Origin: Gimesia sp.
GTDB taxonomy: Bacteria > Planctomycetota > Planctomycetia > Planctomycetales > Planctomycetaceae
Assembly: GCA_002706765.1 (NCBI GenBank)
Contig: PAJV01000058.1
Location: 186,001 to 250,000, forward strand
Direction: 5' to 3'
DNA length: 64,000 nt
The translations under genes and the position numbers were made by a program. Numbering within the stretch: position 1 is the first letter of the stretch; each line of letters opens with the position of its first letter. Positions 9,959 through 19,713 of the stretch are shown here, piece after piece. Under the pieces are notes generated by a model. It saw only the letters and a program-made list of their open reading frames with translations. It was not told where the DNA came from and ran no database searches.

Positions 9959-11173
9959 TTAACCGATCATTCGAAGCCAGATCCAGGCCACTGCTAACGT
10001 GATGATCGTCACCGGGACTCCCACACGTGCATGAGTTTTGAAGTCAATCTTAATCCCCGCCAGTCGGGCCGATTCGACAACGATGATATTCGCAACACTG
10101 CCCACGATAATAAAATTGCCCGCCAGGGTACTGCTCAATGCCAGTACAGGCCCCATTTCCGCGCCAGGTGACAACGGCAACAGCAGCATGATCGCGGGCA
10201 CATTCGAAACCAGGTTGCTCAAAATCGCAGTCGAAAGAAATAGCGTCGCGGGATTTTCCAGTGAGATCCCGGCCGCGTGCGAACGTGCCATCATCCACTC
10301 CATCCCCCCTGCCAGTTGAAAAGCCTGGTTGACTATGAACAGACTGATAAACAGCACCAGCAGCGGCCAGTCAACCAGTCCCATCACATTGCGGGAATAA
10401 AACGTGCGGCTGAATAATAGAATTCCCGCCGCCCCCAAAGCCAGTAATTCGCGAGGCCAGGGAGCCAGCATGAACCCCAGCACCAGCAGAATTAACACCA
10501 CCAGCCCTTTTCCGGTCTGCCAGGAATTAAACGGATTCTCGACTTCCTCCGAAACCGCTGCAGACTCGATATACCATTGCCCCTGGTACTGGTAAACGAT
10601 CACAGCCCATAAGATGATCAGGCCCAGCAGACAGGGAGGGAATGCCGTCAGCAGATAGCCGTTGAATGACAGGTTTAACGATTCACCGATCAGGATGTTC
10701 TGCGGGTTCCCGATTAAAGTCGCCGCACTCCCGATATTCGCAGCACATGCCAGCGCGATCAGAAAGGGGATCGGATTCAGTTTTTTTCTCAAGCAGAGTT
10801 GAGACAGAATCGGCGTCACCGCCAGGCAGACAACATCATTAGTAAGGAAGGCACTCAAAGCACCTGCAAAACCAGTCACAGATGCCAGCAAGAGAGGCGG
10901 AGACAGGTCATGCATCACGATTCGGTTCGTAATATGACCATAAAAGCCGCCCAGCCTGAGTTGAGCCGAGATCACCATCATGCCAAACAAGAGGGCCAGC
11001 GTCGGCACATCAATCGACTCAAGCGCCTCCTGTTCGGTCAGACCTTTCGCCGCCAGCAGAATGAGAGCCCCCAGTAAGGCGGCCCCCGTCCGATCCACTT
11101 TTAAACCGGGAATTCCCCCCAGCAGCATACTGAGATAGACGCAGACATAGATCGCGATAATCAATGCATTCAT
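9959..11173 (-). CDS. SLC13/ArsB-type anion permease
   Basis: About ten to eleven hydrophobic helices span the 404 residues. Phrases such as FLTNDVVCLAVTPILSQLC and NIGSAATLIGNPQNILIG are hallmarks of the ion transporter superfamily that includes CitMHS, ArsB, NhaD and the SLC13 carriers; the two N-rich hairpins form the ion site. The substrate cannot be read from the sequence (a divalent anion, arsenite or sodium are all possible). The gene follows a DUF1501 gene by 120 bp on the same strand. Confidence 0.8.
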   Translation of the reverse strand: MNALIIAIYVCVYLSMLLGGIPGLKVDRTGAALLGALILLAAKGLTEQEALESIDVPTLALLFGMMVISAQLRLGGFYGHITNRIVMHDLSPPLLLASVTGFAGALSAFLTNDVVCLAVTPILSQLCLRKKLNPIPFLIALACAANIGSAATLIGNPQNILIGESLNLSFNGYLLTAFPPCLLGLIILWAVIVYQYQGQWYIESAAVSEEVENPFNSWQTGKGLVVLILLVLGFMLAPWPRELLALGAAGILLFSRTFYSRNVMGLVDWPLLVLFISLFIVNQAFQLAGGMEWMMARSHAAGISLENPATLFLSTAILSNLVSNVPAIMLLLPLSPGAEMGPVLALSSTLAGNFIIVGSVANIIVVESARLAGIKIDFKTHARVGVPVTIITLAVAWIWLRMIG

Positions 11174-11293
11174 TGCAGAGAGGGGCTCCGTCCGGGATCA
11201 GATACAGCAGGCGCAACACGTGCGCAGATTATAAGCCGCAGATTATAAGCCAGAAACGGCGCAGCAATCAACCAGCGTCAATCACGATCAGGT

Positions 11294-12718
11294 TTAACCA
11301 ATCAACTCCGGAATCGGTTTACCCTGATCGGCAATAATAGGAGTCGGACGACCATTAAAGTCTTCGATAAACACACTGGAGGAATCGATGCCCAGATGAT
11401 GGTATATGGTCGCCAGGAAATCACCCGCGCCACAGATCCGTTCAACGGAATCTTCGCCCAGTTTGTCACTCGCACCGATAAAGCGTCCGGTCTCAATACC
11501 GCCGCCTGCCCAGATATTCGAAAAAGCACGAGGCCAGTGGTCTCGACCAGGCTGTTTCGTCCCGGCTGGAGCACTGGCATTGCCTTCCCCGGTACTGGGC
11601 TGATAATTCACTTTCGGAGTCCGTCCGAATTCACCCGTGACGACGACCAGCACACGCTCATCCAGCCCCCGGTCATAGATATCTTCGATCAACGCCGAGA
11701 CCGCCTGATCGTAGGCTTGCGAACGGAACCGCATCGCATCAAACACGTGATGATTCACGGCGTGATCGTCCCAGTTCTGCACCCGACCACACAACGGTCC
11801 ACTCAAACTGGTGGAGATCACATCCACGCCTGCTTCCACCAGACGTCGTGCCATCAGTAACTGCTGCCCCCAGGTGTTGCGGCCGTAGCGATCTCGGGTA
11901 CGGTCATCTTCCTGGCTCAAATCAAATGCATCTTTTGCTTTGGGGTTGGTCAGCAATGTCATGGCCTGCGTTTCAAACTCATCCAGTGCCTGCAGTTCCC
12001 CTGCCTGGTCGAACGAGCGTTCCAGGGTATCAAGCTTCTGCCTGAGTGTCGCGCGACGATCGAGCTGCTTGACTTCGGCCTGATTCGACAGACCAATATT
12101 GGGAACCGTAAAGTTTGGTTGATTGGGATCCCCGGAAACCGTGAAAGGACCGTAGGCATCCCCCAGGTAGGCTCCCCCTACACGTTGAGATGAAAAGTTG
12201 ATGCCCACATAAGGTGGCAGCGGATTTTTGCGCGGACCTTCTTTGGAACGCAGATAATTGGTGACCGACATCCAGTCTGGATATTTGGGAATTTCCTTGT
12301 CGCGACGGTCAGTATCACCGGTCAGCATTCGCAGTGTTCCCGCGGGATGCCCGGGACTGTCATGACGCATGGAACGCAGCACGGTAAACTTATCAGCAAT
12401 TTTTGCCTGCATCGGCAGCAGCTCGGTAAAGTTCATCCCCGGCACATTGGTCGGGATCATCCCGAACGGGCCCCGGTATTCAATGGGAGCGGCTGGCTTG
12501 GGATCATACGTATCGATGTGAGAACAACCGCCCGGTTGCCAGACCATAATGACGGCAGTCTTTTTCTTTTGATTGGGCAGAGGATTCGCTGCCTGCAATC
12601 GCAGAATGCCGGGAAGACTGAGGGAAGCAAAACCAGCCAGGCCCATTTTGAGAAAGCCACGACGAGTTTCCGGCCCCGGACACGGATGAACTGTGGATGC
12701 ATGAAACGGATCGGTCAT
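11294..12718 (-). CDS. DUF1501 family exported protein
   Basis: The N-terminus has TRRGFLKMGLAGFASLSLPG, a twin-arginine type signal. The rest is a DUF1501 protein, related to the alkaline phosphatase/sulfatase fold: WQPGGCSHIDTYDPKP, LPMQAKIADKFTVLRSM, VVVTGEFGRTP and the late His-rich GRDHWPRAFSNIWAG. Members are very abundant in planctomycetes and usually lie beside DUF1549/DUF1553 genes; their reaction is unproven. A GTG at 12721 overlaps the upstream stop; the ATG at 12718 is preferred because AAGGCG lies just upstream. It is translationally coupled to the PPC-domain gene. Confidence 0.88.
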   Translation of the reverse strand: MTDPFHASTVHPCPGPETRRGFLKMGLAGFASLSLPGILRLQAANPLPNQKKKTAVIMVWQPGGCSHIDTYDPKPAAPIEYRGPFGMIPTNVPGMNFTELLPMQAKIADKFTVLRSMRHDSPGHPAGTLRMLTGDTDRRDKEIPKYPDWMSVTNYLRSKEGPRKNPLPPYVGINFSSQRVGGAYLGDAYGPFTVSGDPNQPNFTVPNIGLSNQAEVKQLDRRATLRQKLDTLERSFDQAGELQALDEFETQAMTLLTNPKAKDAFDLSQEDDRTRDRYGRNTWGQQLLMARRLVEAGVDVISTSLSGPLCGRVQNWDDHAVNHHVFDAMRFRSQAYDQAVSALIEDIYDRGLDERVLVVVTGEFGRTPKVNYQPSTGEGNASAPAGTKQPGRDHWPRAFSNIWAGGGIETGRFIGASDKLGEDSVERICGAGDFLATIYHHLGIDSSSVFIEDFNGRPTPIIADQGKPIPELIG

Positions 12719-12720
12719 CA

Positions 12721-14958
12721 CTATTTCGCCTTCTTAGCTGGATTGACGCGAATGGAAATCGGCCTGGAAAAGATGATATCAACAATGTCTTTCGGCTTGG
12801 CTTTAGCAGTTGCTCGCTGTAACTGTTTATCGGCTTTTGTCACCGCCGCCTGAGCTGTTTTTGCTTTCGCAACCGCTTCTTTGGCTGCTGCATCGCCTTG
12901 CTTCTGCAATTTCTCGGCTTCGGCAGCCAGAGTGGTCGCCGCCTGTTGTGCCTGTTTCAATTCTGTTTCTGCCAGGGCAACTGCATTCGGGTTATCCCGA
13001 TATTTCACCACCGCATATCCGCCGAAAGCGATTTTGTATTCACCGGGAGGCGTTTTCAGAGTCGCCAGGTCCAGAACTGCTTCGGACGCGTCGGCCTTTA
13101 ACGGAGCATCGAAGGCTTTATTTCGGTCAAAACCTTCGCCATAGGTATTCAAGGTGATATTGGCACCCGAAAATTCGCTGCGGCGATCATGCTTGAGCGG
13201 GATGGTCAGCTTTTCACCGGCTGTCACTTCCCAGACTTTCTCTTCCGCAGGAGCGATGGTGATCGGTGCCTGTTCTGAAGTGCAGACAGAAACGGGTACG
13301 TCGGCCATCAGGCGTGGGCTGGGGACTTCGCTCCAGGCATTTTTTACAGGCCACTGCATGGAAGCCAGGGCACACGGACGTGTAACGACCTGATCATTGA
13401 TGGTGGCCCGACCGAAGAATTTCGCGCTGGTTAAACCCCGGGGCGCCCCTGCGGCTGCAGAGATCAGCATGGTGCCTCTTGATTTTCCCTTACCAATCTT
13501 CAGCCCGGTCGCAGTCACACCCTCTGGCAGATTTTCCATGAACAGTTCTATTTCCCCGTCGAAGCCATCACGCCGAACCACAACCACTTCCAGAGGCATG
13601 GTAGCGCCGCCCCGTAAGGCAATTGGCTTGGAGAGGGCATTCCGGTCGCCATTTCGCAGGTTCATATGCAGCGCCCAGCCCACCAGGGCAAAATCGGGAG
13701 CCGCCTTGCGGATCACGAGTCGATAAATATTTTTCGCATCGTTACGGGTCCCACCAAACAGATCCCGGATCTGCAGATGATGTACCCCGTCCTGCTTAAT
13801 TTCGACTTTCCCGATGATATCTGAGGACCCGGCATTATAAGGAGGGCCGTTATAGGAATAGCCATTACTGGAAACCTTGACCGGGCTGGGGATGTCGCTG
13901 AGTTCTACGAGATCGGTAATTTTCAGTTCCGATCCCGTCCCGCTGACATGCTGTACCACAATCGATGGATCGGTGGGACGACCCAGTCGCTCAGAGGCGA
14001 CTTCGACCCACCAGACTTCCCCTTTTTTCGCGGTAAATTCAAAAGTATCGACGTCGGCAGCGGGAAAGAAACTGCCACTGATATCACAGGGCAGAGTGAT
14101 TTTTTGTGCTTCCGCGCGGGCATTATTCGGTTCCGTTTCCGGTTTGAGCGTTTCATCTGTCAGCCCGGCAGGAGGCCATGAGAAAGCGCTGACTTCTTTG
14201 ATGGAAGGCATGCGGGGAACAATCTCATCGCGGGCGACATTCTTCACTGCCAGGCGATAAAAATGAAAAGGGCCGCCATCATAGGTTAAACCGTGTACCT
14301 TAATCACGTATTTGCCGGACTCGGGAACCTTAAAATCAAGCATTCCGCCACGTCGTTCTACCACCAGATCCATTCCACGCTCATCGGCAATGATTACTAC
14401 CGGATCGAGTTTGGAATCGATGCCTTTCGCGGCACAGTCGACAATCACACGTTGATCCTTACCGGCTTCAAACGTGTAATGGTCGATCTTCTGTCTGGAC
14501 ATGACCGCGTTGCAGATCGAATTCAGTTCCAGCTTCTTTGCGGTTTCCAATGTGGTATTCGCCGCAGTCTGTGACGTTTCAGGCAGACGGCCGACATTGA
14601 ACGCGCGGCAGGAGGAAACGCCGAGCCGCGTCATCACGCGGGCTTCATGGATTCCCAGTGGAAAGTCCTGGGCAATGGTAATGGTATATTTATTGGGGAC
14701 CGGTAAACCGTCTTTGTCCACACTCGGGACTGCCGTGATTCCCGGATGCGAGAAACTGAGCTCATCGGCATCCTCAATGTCTTCGCCTGAAATGGTCACT
14801 TCAAAGGTGGTCCCCGCCTGCCCTCCCATGGGCATCGTCGTCAATAACCGGGGCGCGGGTAGACAGACCAGTTGTGCCTGTGCCGTCGCTGAAACCAGGC
14901 AAAGCACTGCCAGGCAGACCCCTGTCACAAGTGAGAACTGCAGTCGAACGTATTTCAT
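12721..14958 (-). CDS. Secreted PPC (pre-peptidase C-terminal) domain protein
   Basis: A signal peptide (cleavage near TAQAQ, residue 29) precedes an IPT/Ig-like domain (about 35-120) and two pre-peptidase C-terminal beta domains (about 130-245 and 270-420, with DHYTFEAGKDQRVIVDCAA and DVDTFEFTAKKGEVWWVEV). More beta-sandwich sequence follows. Residues about 660-735 are an alanine/lysine-rich likely coiled coil. Such proteins are periplasmic or surface partners of the DUF1501 and DUF1549 proteins encoded on either side; the stop abuts the DUF1501 start. A structural or binding role is inferred. Confidence 0.8.
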   Translation of the reverse strand: MKYVRLQFSLVTGVCLAVLCLVSATAQAQLVCLPAPRLLTTMPMGGQAGTTFEVTISGEDIEDADELSFSHPGITAVPSVDKDGLPVPNKYTITIAQDFPLGIHEARVMTRLGVSSCRAFNVGRLPETSQTAANTTLETAKKLELNSICNAVMSRQKIDHYTFEAGKDQRVIVDCAAKGIDSKLDPVVIIADERGMDLVVERRGGMLDFKVPESGKYVIKVHGLTYDGGPFHFYRLAVKNVARDEIVPRMPSIKEVSAFSWPPAGLTDETLKPETEPNNARAEAQKITLPCDISGSFFPAADVDTFEFTAKKGEVWWVEVASERLGRPTDPSIVVQHVSGTGSELKITDLVELSDIPSPVKVSSNGYSYNGPPYNAGSSDIIGKVEIKQDGVHHLQIRDLFGGTRNDAKNIYRLVIRKAAPDFALVGWALHMNLRNGDRNALSKPIALRGGATMPLEVVVVRRDGFDGEIELFMENLPEGVTATGLKIGKGKSRGTMLISAAAGAPRGLTSAKFFGRATINDQVVTRPCALASMQWPVKNAWSEVPSPRLMADVPVSVCTSEQAPITIAPAEEKVWEVTAGEKLTIPLKHDRRSEFSGANITLNTYGEGFDRNKAFDAPLKADASEAVLDLATLKTPPGEYKIAFGGYAVVKYRDNPNAVALAETELKQAQQAATTLAAEAEKLQKQGDAAAKEAVAKAKTAQAAVTKADKQLQRATAKAKPKDIVDIIFSRPISIRVNPAKKAK

Positions 14959-15123
14959 ATTTCCCGGCCTCTATTGTACTGGTTTCAAATTCGTTGATCG
15001 TGAGAGAAATTATGCTTTATCAAGCTGGATACTGAGAGTCAGGGGTGTTGTTTACGTGCTCCGTTGTCGCACTCTCGTAATATCTGTCAACCCAAAATTT
15101 AAAAATGACACTCCACTAAATGA

Positions 15124-17370
15124 TCAGTGATTAAACAAAAATTCCTTGGTATTCATCAGAGCCCAGATCAGGTCCTGGTAGTCTTTTGAAGTCGGTGTTT
15201 TCTTCGCATCCGGTTTCGTTTTTTCGTCAGCAACCGGCGTCGTCAGAAACTGCACTGCTGTCTGTAATTCTTCGGGCTGTGGCTTGCGGGCAAAAGCGAT
15301 GAGATACAACTCGTTGACTTTTTGCTCCACAGGTTTATCAGCTTCTTTCGCCAGTTGAGCGGCACGACCATTGGCGGCCGCCAGCTTGGATTTCATCTCG
15401 GAGGAGTTAATCAGATGCAGACTCTGCGCCAGACTCGAAGACTGCACCCGCTCGCATTCACAGACGCTGGCACTGTTGGGACGGCCAAACACCTTCAGAA
15501 ATGCCGAAGCGTTCGTGTAGCTGTTATCCGGCAAGGCGATCGCACGAGTTCCCGGAGGCAAATTTGCAAACGCGGTTGTCGAGCCAGCCAGCTGATCGAC
15601 CGAGTCCAGCAGGACTTCCGCCTGGAGACGACGAGGATAGAACCGCGAATAATTCTGGCGATCCTGCAGGTTATATTCATTCGGCATTGAACTCAGCTGA
15701 TAGGTATGCGACTGCGTAATCAACTTAATCAGTTGCTTCAGATCAAAGCCCGAGTTGATAAAATGCTCTTCCAGGGCCGCCATCAGTTCCGGATTGGAGG
15801 GGGGATTCGTATCCCGGATATCATCTTCCGGTTCGATCAATGCCCGTTTGAAAAAATGTTTCCAGTAGCGGTTCACCAGGGCTTTGGCAAAGAAGGGATT
15901 GTCTTGGGAACTCATCCAGTTACCCAATCGCAGCCGGGGATCTTCATCGGGAGAAATTTCGCCGATGTCATCGCCCAGTGCCATCGGTTTGAGCATCTCA
16001 CCCGATTTTACGTTCTTTGCCTGGGCAACACCGCGCTGATGAAAGATCAGATCTTCCCCCTGGGTTCCGGTCGGCTTGCGTCCAATCTGTGAGAAGAAAG
16101 CAGCCAGACTGTAATAATCATCCTGGCTCCAGCGTTCAAAGGGATGGTGATGGCATTGTGCACATTGCATCCTCACTCCCAGAAACAGCTGGGCAATATC
16201 TTCCAGCTGATCTTTGGGATCTTTCACGCGTTTGTACCAGGCAACAGGTGGATTTGTGACAACGGTTCCGGTCGCTCCCAGCAGCTCGCGAACCAGTTGG
16301 TCATAGGGAACATTGGCCAGCAGGCTGTCACGAATCCAGGCATGAAATGCGAAGTTGGAAGTGATATCGTTAGCGGCATCACGACGATTTTTCAGGAGCG
16401 GTGTCCACTTGGAAGCGAAGTAGTCTGCATAGTTGGGACTTCGCAGCAGACGTTCCACAACCTCATCCCGTTTTTTGGGATCGGTACTTGCCAGAAACGA
16501 TTCGGTTTCTTCCCGGGTAGGAAAGCGACCACAAATATCCAGAGTCACGCGACGTAAAAATGTCTGATCATCACAGACCGGTGAGGGGGGAATTCCCAGT
16601 TCTTTCAGATTGGCGAAGACATGACGGTCGACCATATTCTTTTCCGTAGGCACTTCCTGAATCGGTGCCCCCAGTGGAATTGACGCTGTGAAAACCGCAA
16701 TCTTCCCCTGGTAGCGAACCATCACCGCCACCTTACCGGGAATGTCATGAACTTTGACAACACCTTCCTCGGTCGCTTCTGCCATCGACTTGATGTTCGA
16801 TTCATAGAGCGCGACTTCAGTCACATCACGAACACTGCCGTCCGAGTATTTTGCGATCGCCTTGAGCTGGCGGGTCTCACCCATATTGACGACACCACGT
16901 TCGGGCTCCACTTCTACCGATTCCAGTGTCGGCTCGTTCCCGGTTGAATAATGAGCCCCCTCTGCGATCCAGCGCTGGATCACCTGGTAACCTTCTGAAT
17001 CGCGCGGAAGACGAATGCCGCCACCATGGGGCGTTTCGTTCGATGCTTTCGTCAGCAGCAGGCTCTTTTCAGGAACCGAGGGAAACAGCCGACGCCCCTG
17101 CGCTTCCTTGACCAGGCTGTCATAATCATCCAGGGTTTCAAATCCCAGCAGGGACAGTTGAAAGCCATTCTGCCCACCACCGGCTTTCGCGTGACAGACA
17201 CCCATATTGCAACCCGCTTTAGTCAATACAGGTACAACATCATTGACAAAACTGACCGGGGAGTTTTTTTCTTCTGCTTTTAACGCGTCCGTAAAACAGC
17301 TCAGAAGAATTACAACCGGGAAGCAGAAAACGAACAGACGTATTGAAGCAGTATTATGCAATGTGTTCAT
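15124..17370 (-). CDS. DUF1549/DUF1553 protein with Ig-like domain
   Basis: A signal peptide is followed by a short cytochrome-like region in which the first motif is a spaced CX4CH (VCHAKAGG) rather than CXXCH. Next is a Big2-like Ig domain (about 155-235), then DUF1549 (about 245-445, containing a proper CAQCHHHPFERW) and DUF1553 (about 475-740, VNRYWKHFF, ALPDNSYTN, MNTKEFLFNH). This family is a planctomycete speciality; a haem or metal role is suspected from the Cys/His motifs but unproven. It is the first gene of the run reading on through the PPC and DUF1501 genes. Confidence 0.88.
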   Translation of the reverse strand: MNTLHNTASIRLFVFCFPVVILLSCFTDALKAEEKNSPVSFVNDVVPVLTKAGCNMGVCHAKAGGGQNGFQLSLLGFETLDDYDSLVKEAQGRRLFPSVPEKSLLLTKASNETPHGGGIRLPRDSEGYQVIQRWIAEGAHYSTGNEPTLESVEVEPERGVVNMGETRQLKAIAKYSDGSVRDVTEVALYESNIKSMAEATEEGVVKVHDIPGKVAVMVRYQGKIAVFTASIPLGAPIQEVPTEKNMVDRHVFANLKELGIPPSPVCDDQTFLRRVTLDICGRFPTREETESFLASTDPKKRDEVVERLLRSPNYADYFASKWTPLLKNRRDAANDITSNFAFHAWIRDSLLANVPYDQLVRELLGATGTVVTNPPVAWYKRVKDPKDQLEDIAQLFLGVRMQCAQCHHHPFERWSQDDYYSLAAFFSQIGRKPTGTQGEDLIFHQRGVAQAKNVKSGEMLKPMALGDDIGEISPDEDPRLRLGNWMSSQDNPFFAKALVNRYWKHFFKRALIEPEDDIRDTNPPSNPELMAALEEHFINSGFDLKQLIKLITQSHTYQLSSMPNEYNLQDRQNYSRFYPRRLQAEVLLDSVDQLAGSTTAFANLPPGTRAIALPDNSYTNASAFLKVFGRPNSASVCECERVQSSSLAQSLHLINSSEMKSKLAAANGRAAQLAKEADKPVEQKVNELYLIAFARKPQPEELQTAVQFLTTPVADEKTKPDAKKTPTSKDYQDLIWALMNTKEFLFNH

Positions 17371-17686
17371 GTCGATTCTGATTGAGGTGGGAAGGTTTCG
17401 TAGGGGGGATACTAAAATAGCGTCATCTCTATCTATAATATATATAAAACCATACAGATACGACCGGCTGTTGTCAATAAATAAGTTTCATTTAGGTACA
17501 GGGTGCGTGTCCATGCTTCCACCACATCAAACCTGTTATTTATGGCAGATTTAAGATATTACATGCCATCCTCTGTCTTGATGGAAATCCCTGATTCAGC
17601 GGCTTTTTGTTTGTGAGTTTGGTTTTAAAAGATACCATATCTTTTGCTGAACCAGCCGTTTATCCAGAGAAATATGGTGAGATTAC
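17371..17686. promoter_or_regulatory. Divergent intergenic region
   Basis: This is a gap between divergently read genes and must hold both promoters. It is AT-rich near 17420-17460, with a run of TATA steps. No hairpin terminator or known operator was recognised. Confidence 0.35.
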
Positions 17687-18556
17687 ATGATCAGTTGCCC
17701 CACCGTTCAAAAAAACGTCATTCGCAGCCATTACAATCTGACGACACTCTTCTATCGCCTCCTCTGGGGACGCCACATTCATCATGGATTGTGGGACGAG
17801 CCTGACAGTGCCTCAGAAAGTCAAATTGATTATGGAAAATCTTCTGCGATCGCCCAGCAACAGTTAACCGAAACACTCGCGGAGCTGCTGGCTGTTCAAC
17901 CAGATGCAGACCTGCTGGATGTGGGCTGTGGTATGGGGGGCTCGTCAATTCATCTGGCCAAAACCTTCGGCTGCCAGGTGACTGGCATCACTCTCAGCCC
18001 GGTTCAGCGCCGCTGGGCTGCGCTGGAAGCACGCTGTCGAGGTCAACAGCAACGGACGCAATTCCTGTGTCAGGATGCTGAAACCGCAGTCTTTCCTGAA
18101 GCCTCCTTTGACCATGTCTGGAGCATTGAATGCACAGAGCATCTGTTTGATAAACAGGCCTTTTTCAATAAAGCAGCCAGCTGGTTGCGACCGGGGGGCA
18201 GCATGGCGATCTGTGCGTGGCTGGCGGGAGATCAACTGGAAACAGAAGAAGCGCGACAGCAGGTTTATGATGTCTGTGAAGGATTTTTCTGTCCTTCGCT
18301 GGGAAGCGCCGCTGATTATCAGTCCTGGATGGAAAATGCGGGACTGGAATTCCAGGCATATCATAACTGGACCACTCGCGTCGCCCAGACCTGGGAAATC
18401 TGTCAACAGCGTGTGCAGAAAACCGGTGTCCGCTGGCTGGCTCGACTCATTGATCGCAACACGGTGATGTTTCTGGACCGTTTTGAAACCATTTTAAAAG
18501 CCTATGAATCGGGGGCAATGCAATATGGATGCTTTATCGCCCGCAAGCCGTTGTGA
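17687..18556 (+). CDS. SAM-dependent methyltransferase beside type III PKS
   Basis: A class I Rossmann methyltransferase of the tocopherol/sterol C-methyltransferase-like group. Motif I is LLDVGCGMGGSSIHLAK (about residues 69-85), followed by the acidic VWSIECTEHLFDK and LRPGGSMAICAWLAG. The N-terminal HYNLTTLFYRLLWGRHIHHGLW matches the substrate-lid segment of gamma-tocopherol methyltransferase-type enzymes. It ends 25 bp from the convergent polyketide synthase gene and likely methylates its phenolic product or a quinone (inference). Confidence 0.85.
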   Translation: MISCPTVQKNVIRSHYNLTTLFYRLLWGRHIHHGLWDEPDSASESQIDYGKSSAIAQQQLTETLAELLAVQPDADLLDVGCGMGGSSIHLAKTFGCQVTGITLSPVQRRWAALEARCRGQQQRTQFLCQDAETAVFPEASFDHVWSIECTEHLFDKQAFFNKAASWLRPGGSMAICAWLAGDQLETEEARQQVYDVCEGFFCPSLGSAADYQSWMENAGLEFQAYHNWTTRVAQTWEICQQRVQKTGVRWLARLIDRNTVMFLDRFETILKAYESGAMQYGCFIARKPL

Positions 18557-18581
18557 GTTTGAATGTGCTGACTGACAGAAA

Positions 18582-19685
18582 CTATTTCACCAGGGCCGCT
18601 TCAATCGTCAGGCCGGGGCCAAAACCCAGCATCACACAAGGACGTGCTGCCTGAGCCGCCTGCAGACGCTGCAGAATAAACAGCACCGTCGGCGAAGACA
18701 TGTTGCCGAACTCGGAAAGGATCTCGCGCGAAGGCGCCAGCTTCTCTTCCTCAAACCCGACCGCGTCTGCTACCACCGTCAGAATGCGGGGGCCCCCCGG
18801 ATGAATGGCCCAGCTGCCAACCTCTTCAATTCGGATCCCCTGACCGGCCAGCCAGTTCTCCAGCCAGGGACGTAATCGAGCCTTGATCAGATCCGGTATC
18901 TGGGGAGACAACGTCATTTCAAATCCATGATCTCCAATCCGCCAGCTCATCATCTCTTCGGAATCCGGAACCACAGTAGAACCGGAGGCAACTAACTCCC
19001 ATTGTTCGCCGGAACGGCTTTGTGACTGTTTCCCGACCACAGCGGCCGCTCCATCTGCGAACAGGGCATTCGCCACGATTTTATCAGGACACCAGCCATA
19101 CTGCTGATGCAGGCTGCAGACCTCGACCGCACAGACGACCACACAGGCTGAAGGGTCGTTATCCGTAAACGACTTTGCCACACGCAATCCATTCAGCGCG
19201 CCATGACAGCCCATAAAGCCAATATGCGTCCGGGAAACATCGGGAGAAAATCCAGGCTGCTTCAATACCTGCAGATCAAAACCCGGGGCGCTGAAACCAC
19301 TGCAGGACACAGTCACCAGTTGAGTCACTTCAGCCGGATCGACATTCGCAGAATTCAATGCTCGCTCGACAGCTTCTCTCGCAAGAGTCGCCGCATGTTT
19401 TTCGTATTCCTGCATGCGCTGCGAAGTGGCGGGCCCCAGATCAACGGGAGAATCGGCTGGCTGATAAAATGTCTGCCTGACAGCTTCTTCACCGGAGCTG
19501 TTTTCCAGAACAACGCTGTGTCGTCTCTTGACTCTCGCGCGTCGATAAAGCACCGGCAGCAAACGCCGCTGCTGTTCTGTGGATTCAGAATGACAGGAGA
19601 GCGCCTGGGCGTGAACTGCCGCCTCCGACTGCAAAATCGAATGCTCTGGATTCGTCGTTCCAATTCCCAATATTTCAAAACTCAT
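18582..19685 (-). CDS. Type III polyketide synthase (chalcone/stilbene synthase family)
   Basis: A thiolase-fold homodimeric ketosynthase that extends acyl-CoA starters with malonyl-CoA. The catalytic triad is visible: C160 in MGCHGALNGLRVA, H295 in WAIHPGGPRIL and N328 in EFGNMSSPTVLFIL. The length, 367 residues, is typical. It lies 28 bp downstream of an FAD oxidoreductase, which itself overlaps a methyltransferase gene. That PKS/methyltransferase/flavoprotein trio is the layout of the Streptomyces srsABC alkylresorcinol/alkylquinone pathway, so a long-chain alkylresorcinol or alkylpyrone product is likely. The starter and product cannot be read from sequence. Confidence 0.93.
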   Translation of the reverse strand: MSFEILGIGTTNPEHSILQSEAAVHAQALSCHSESTEQQRRLLPVLYRRARVKRRHSVVLENSSGEEAVRQTFYQPADSPVDLGPATSQRMQEYEKHAATLAREAVERALNSANVDPAEVTQLVTVSCSGFSAPGFDLQVLKQPGFSPDVSRTHIGFMGCHGALNGLRVAKSFTDNDPSACVVVCAVEVCSLHQQYGWCPDKIVANALFADGAAAVVGKQSQSRSGEQWELVASGSTVVPDSEEMMSWRIGDHGFEMTLSPQIPDLIKARLRPWLENWLAGQGIRIEEVGSWAIHPGGPRILTVVADAVGFEEEKLAPSREILSEFGNMSSPTVLFILQRLQAAQAARPCVMLGFGPGLTIEAALVK

Positions 19686-19713
19686 AAATGCTCTTTAGAT
19701 ACGGTCAGATTTT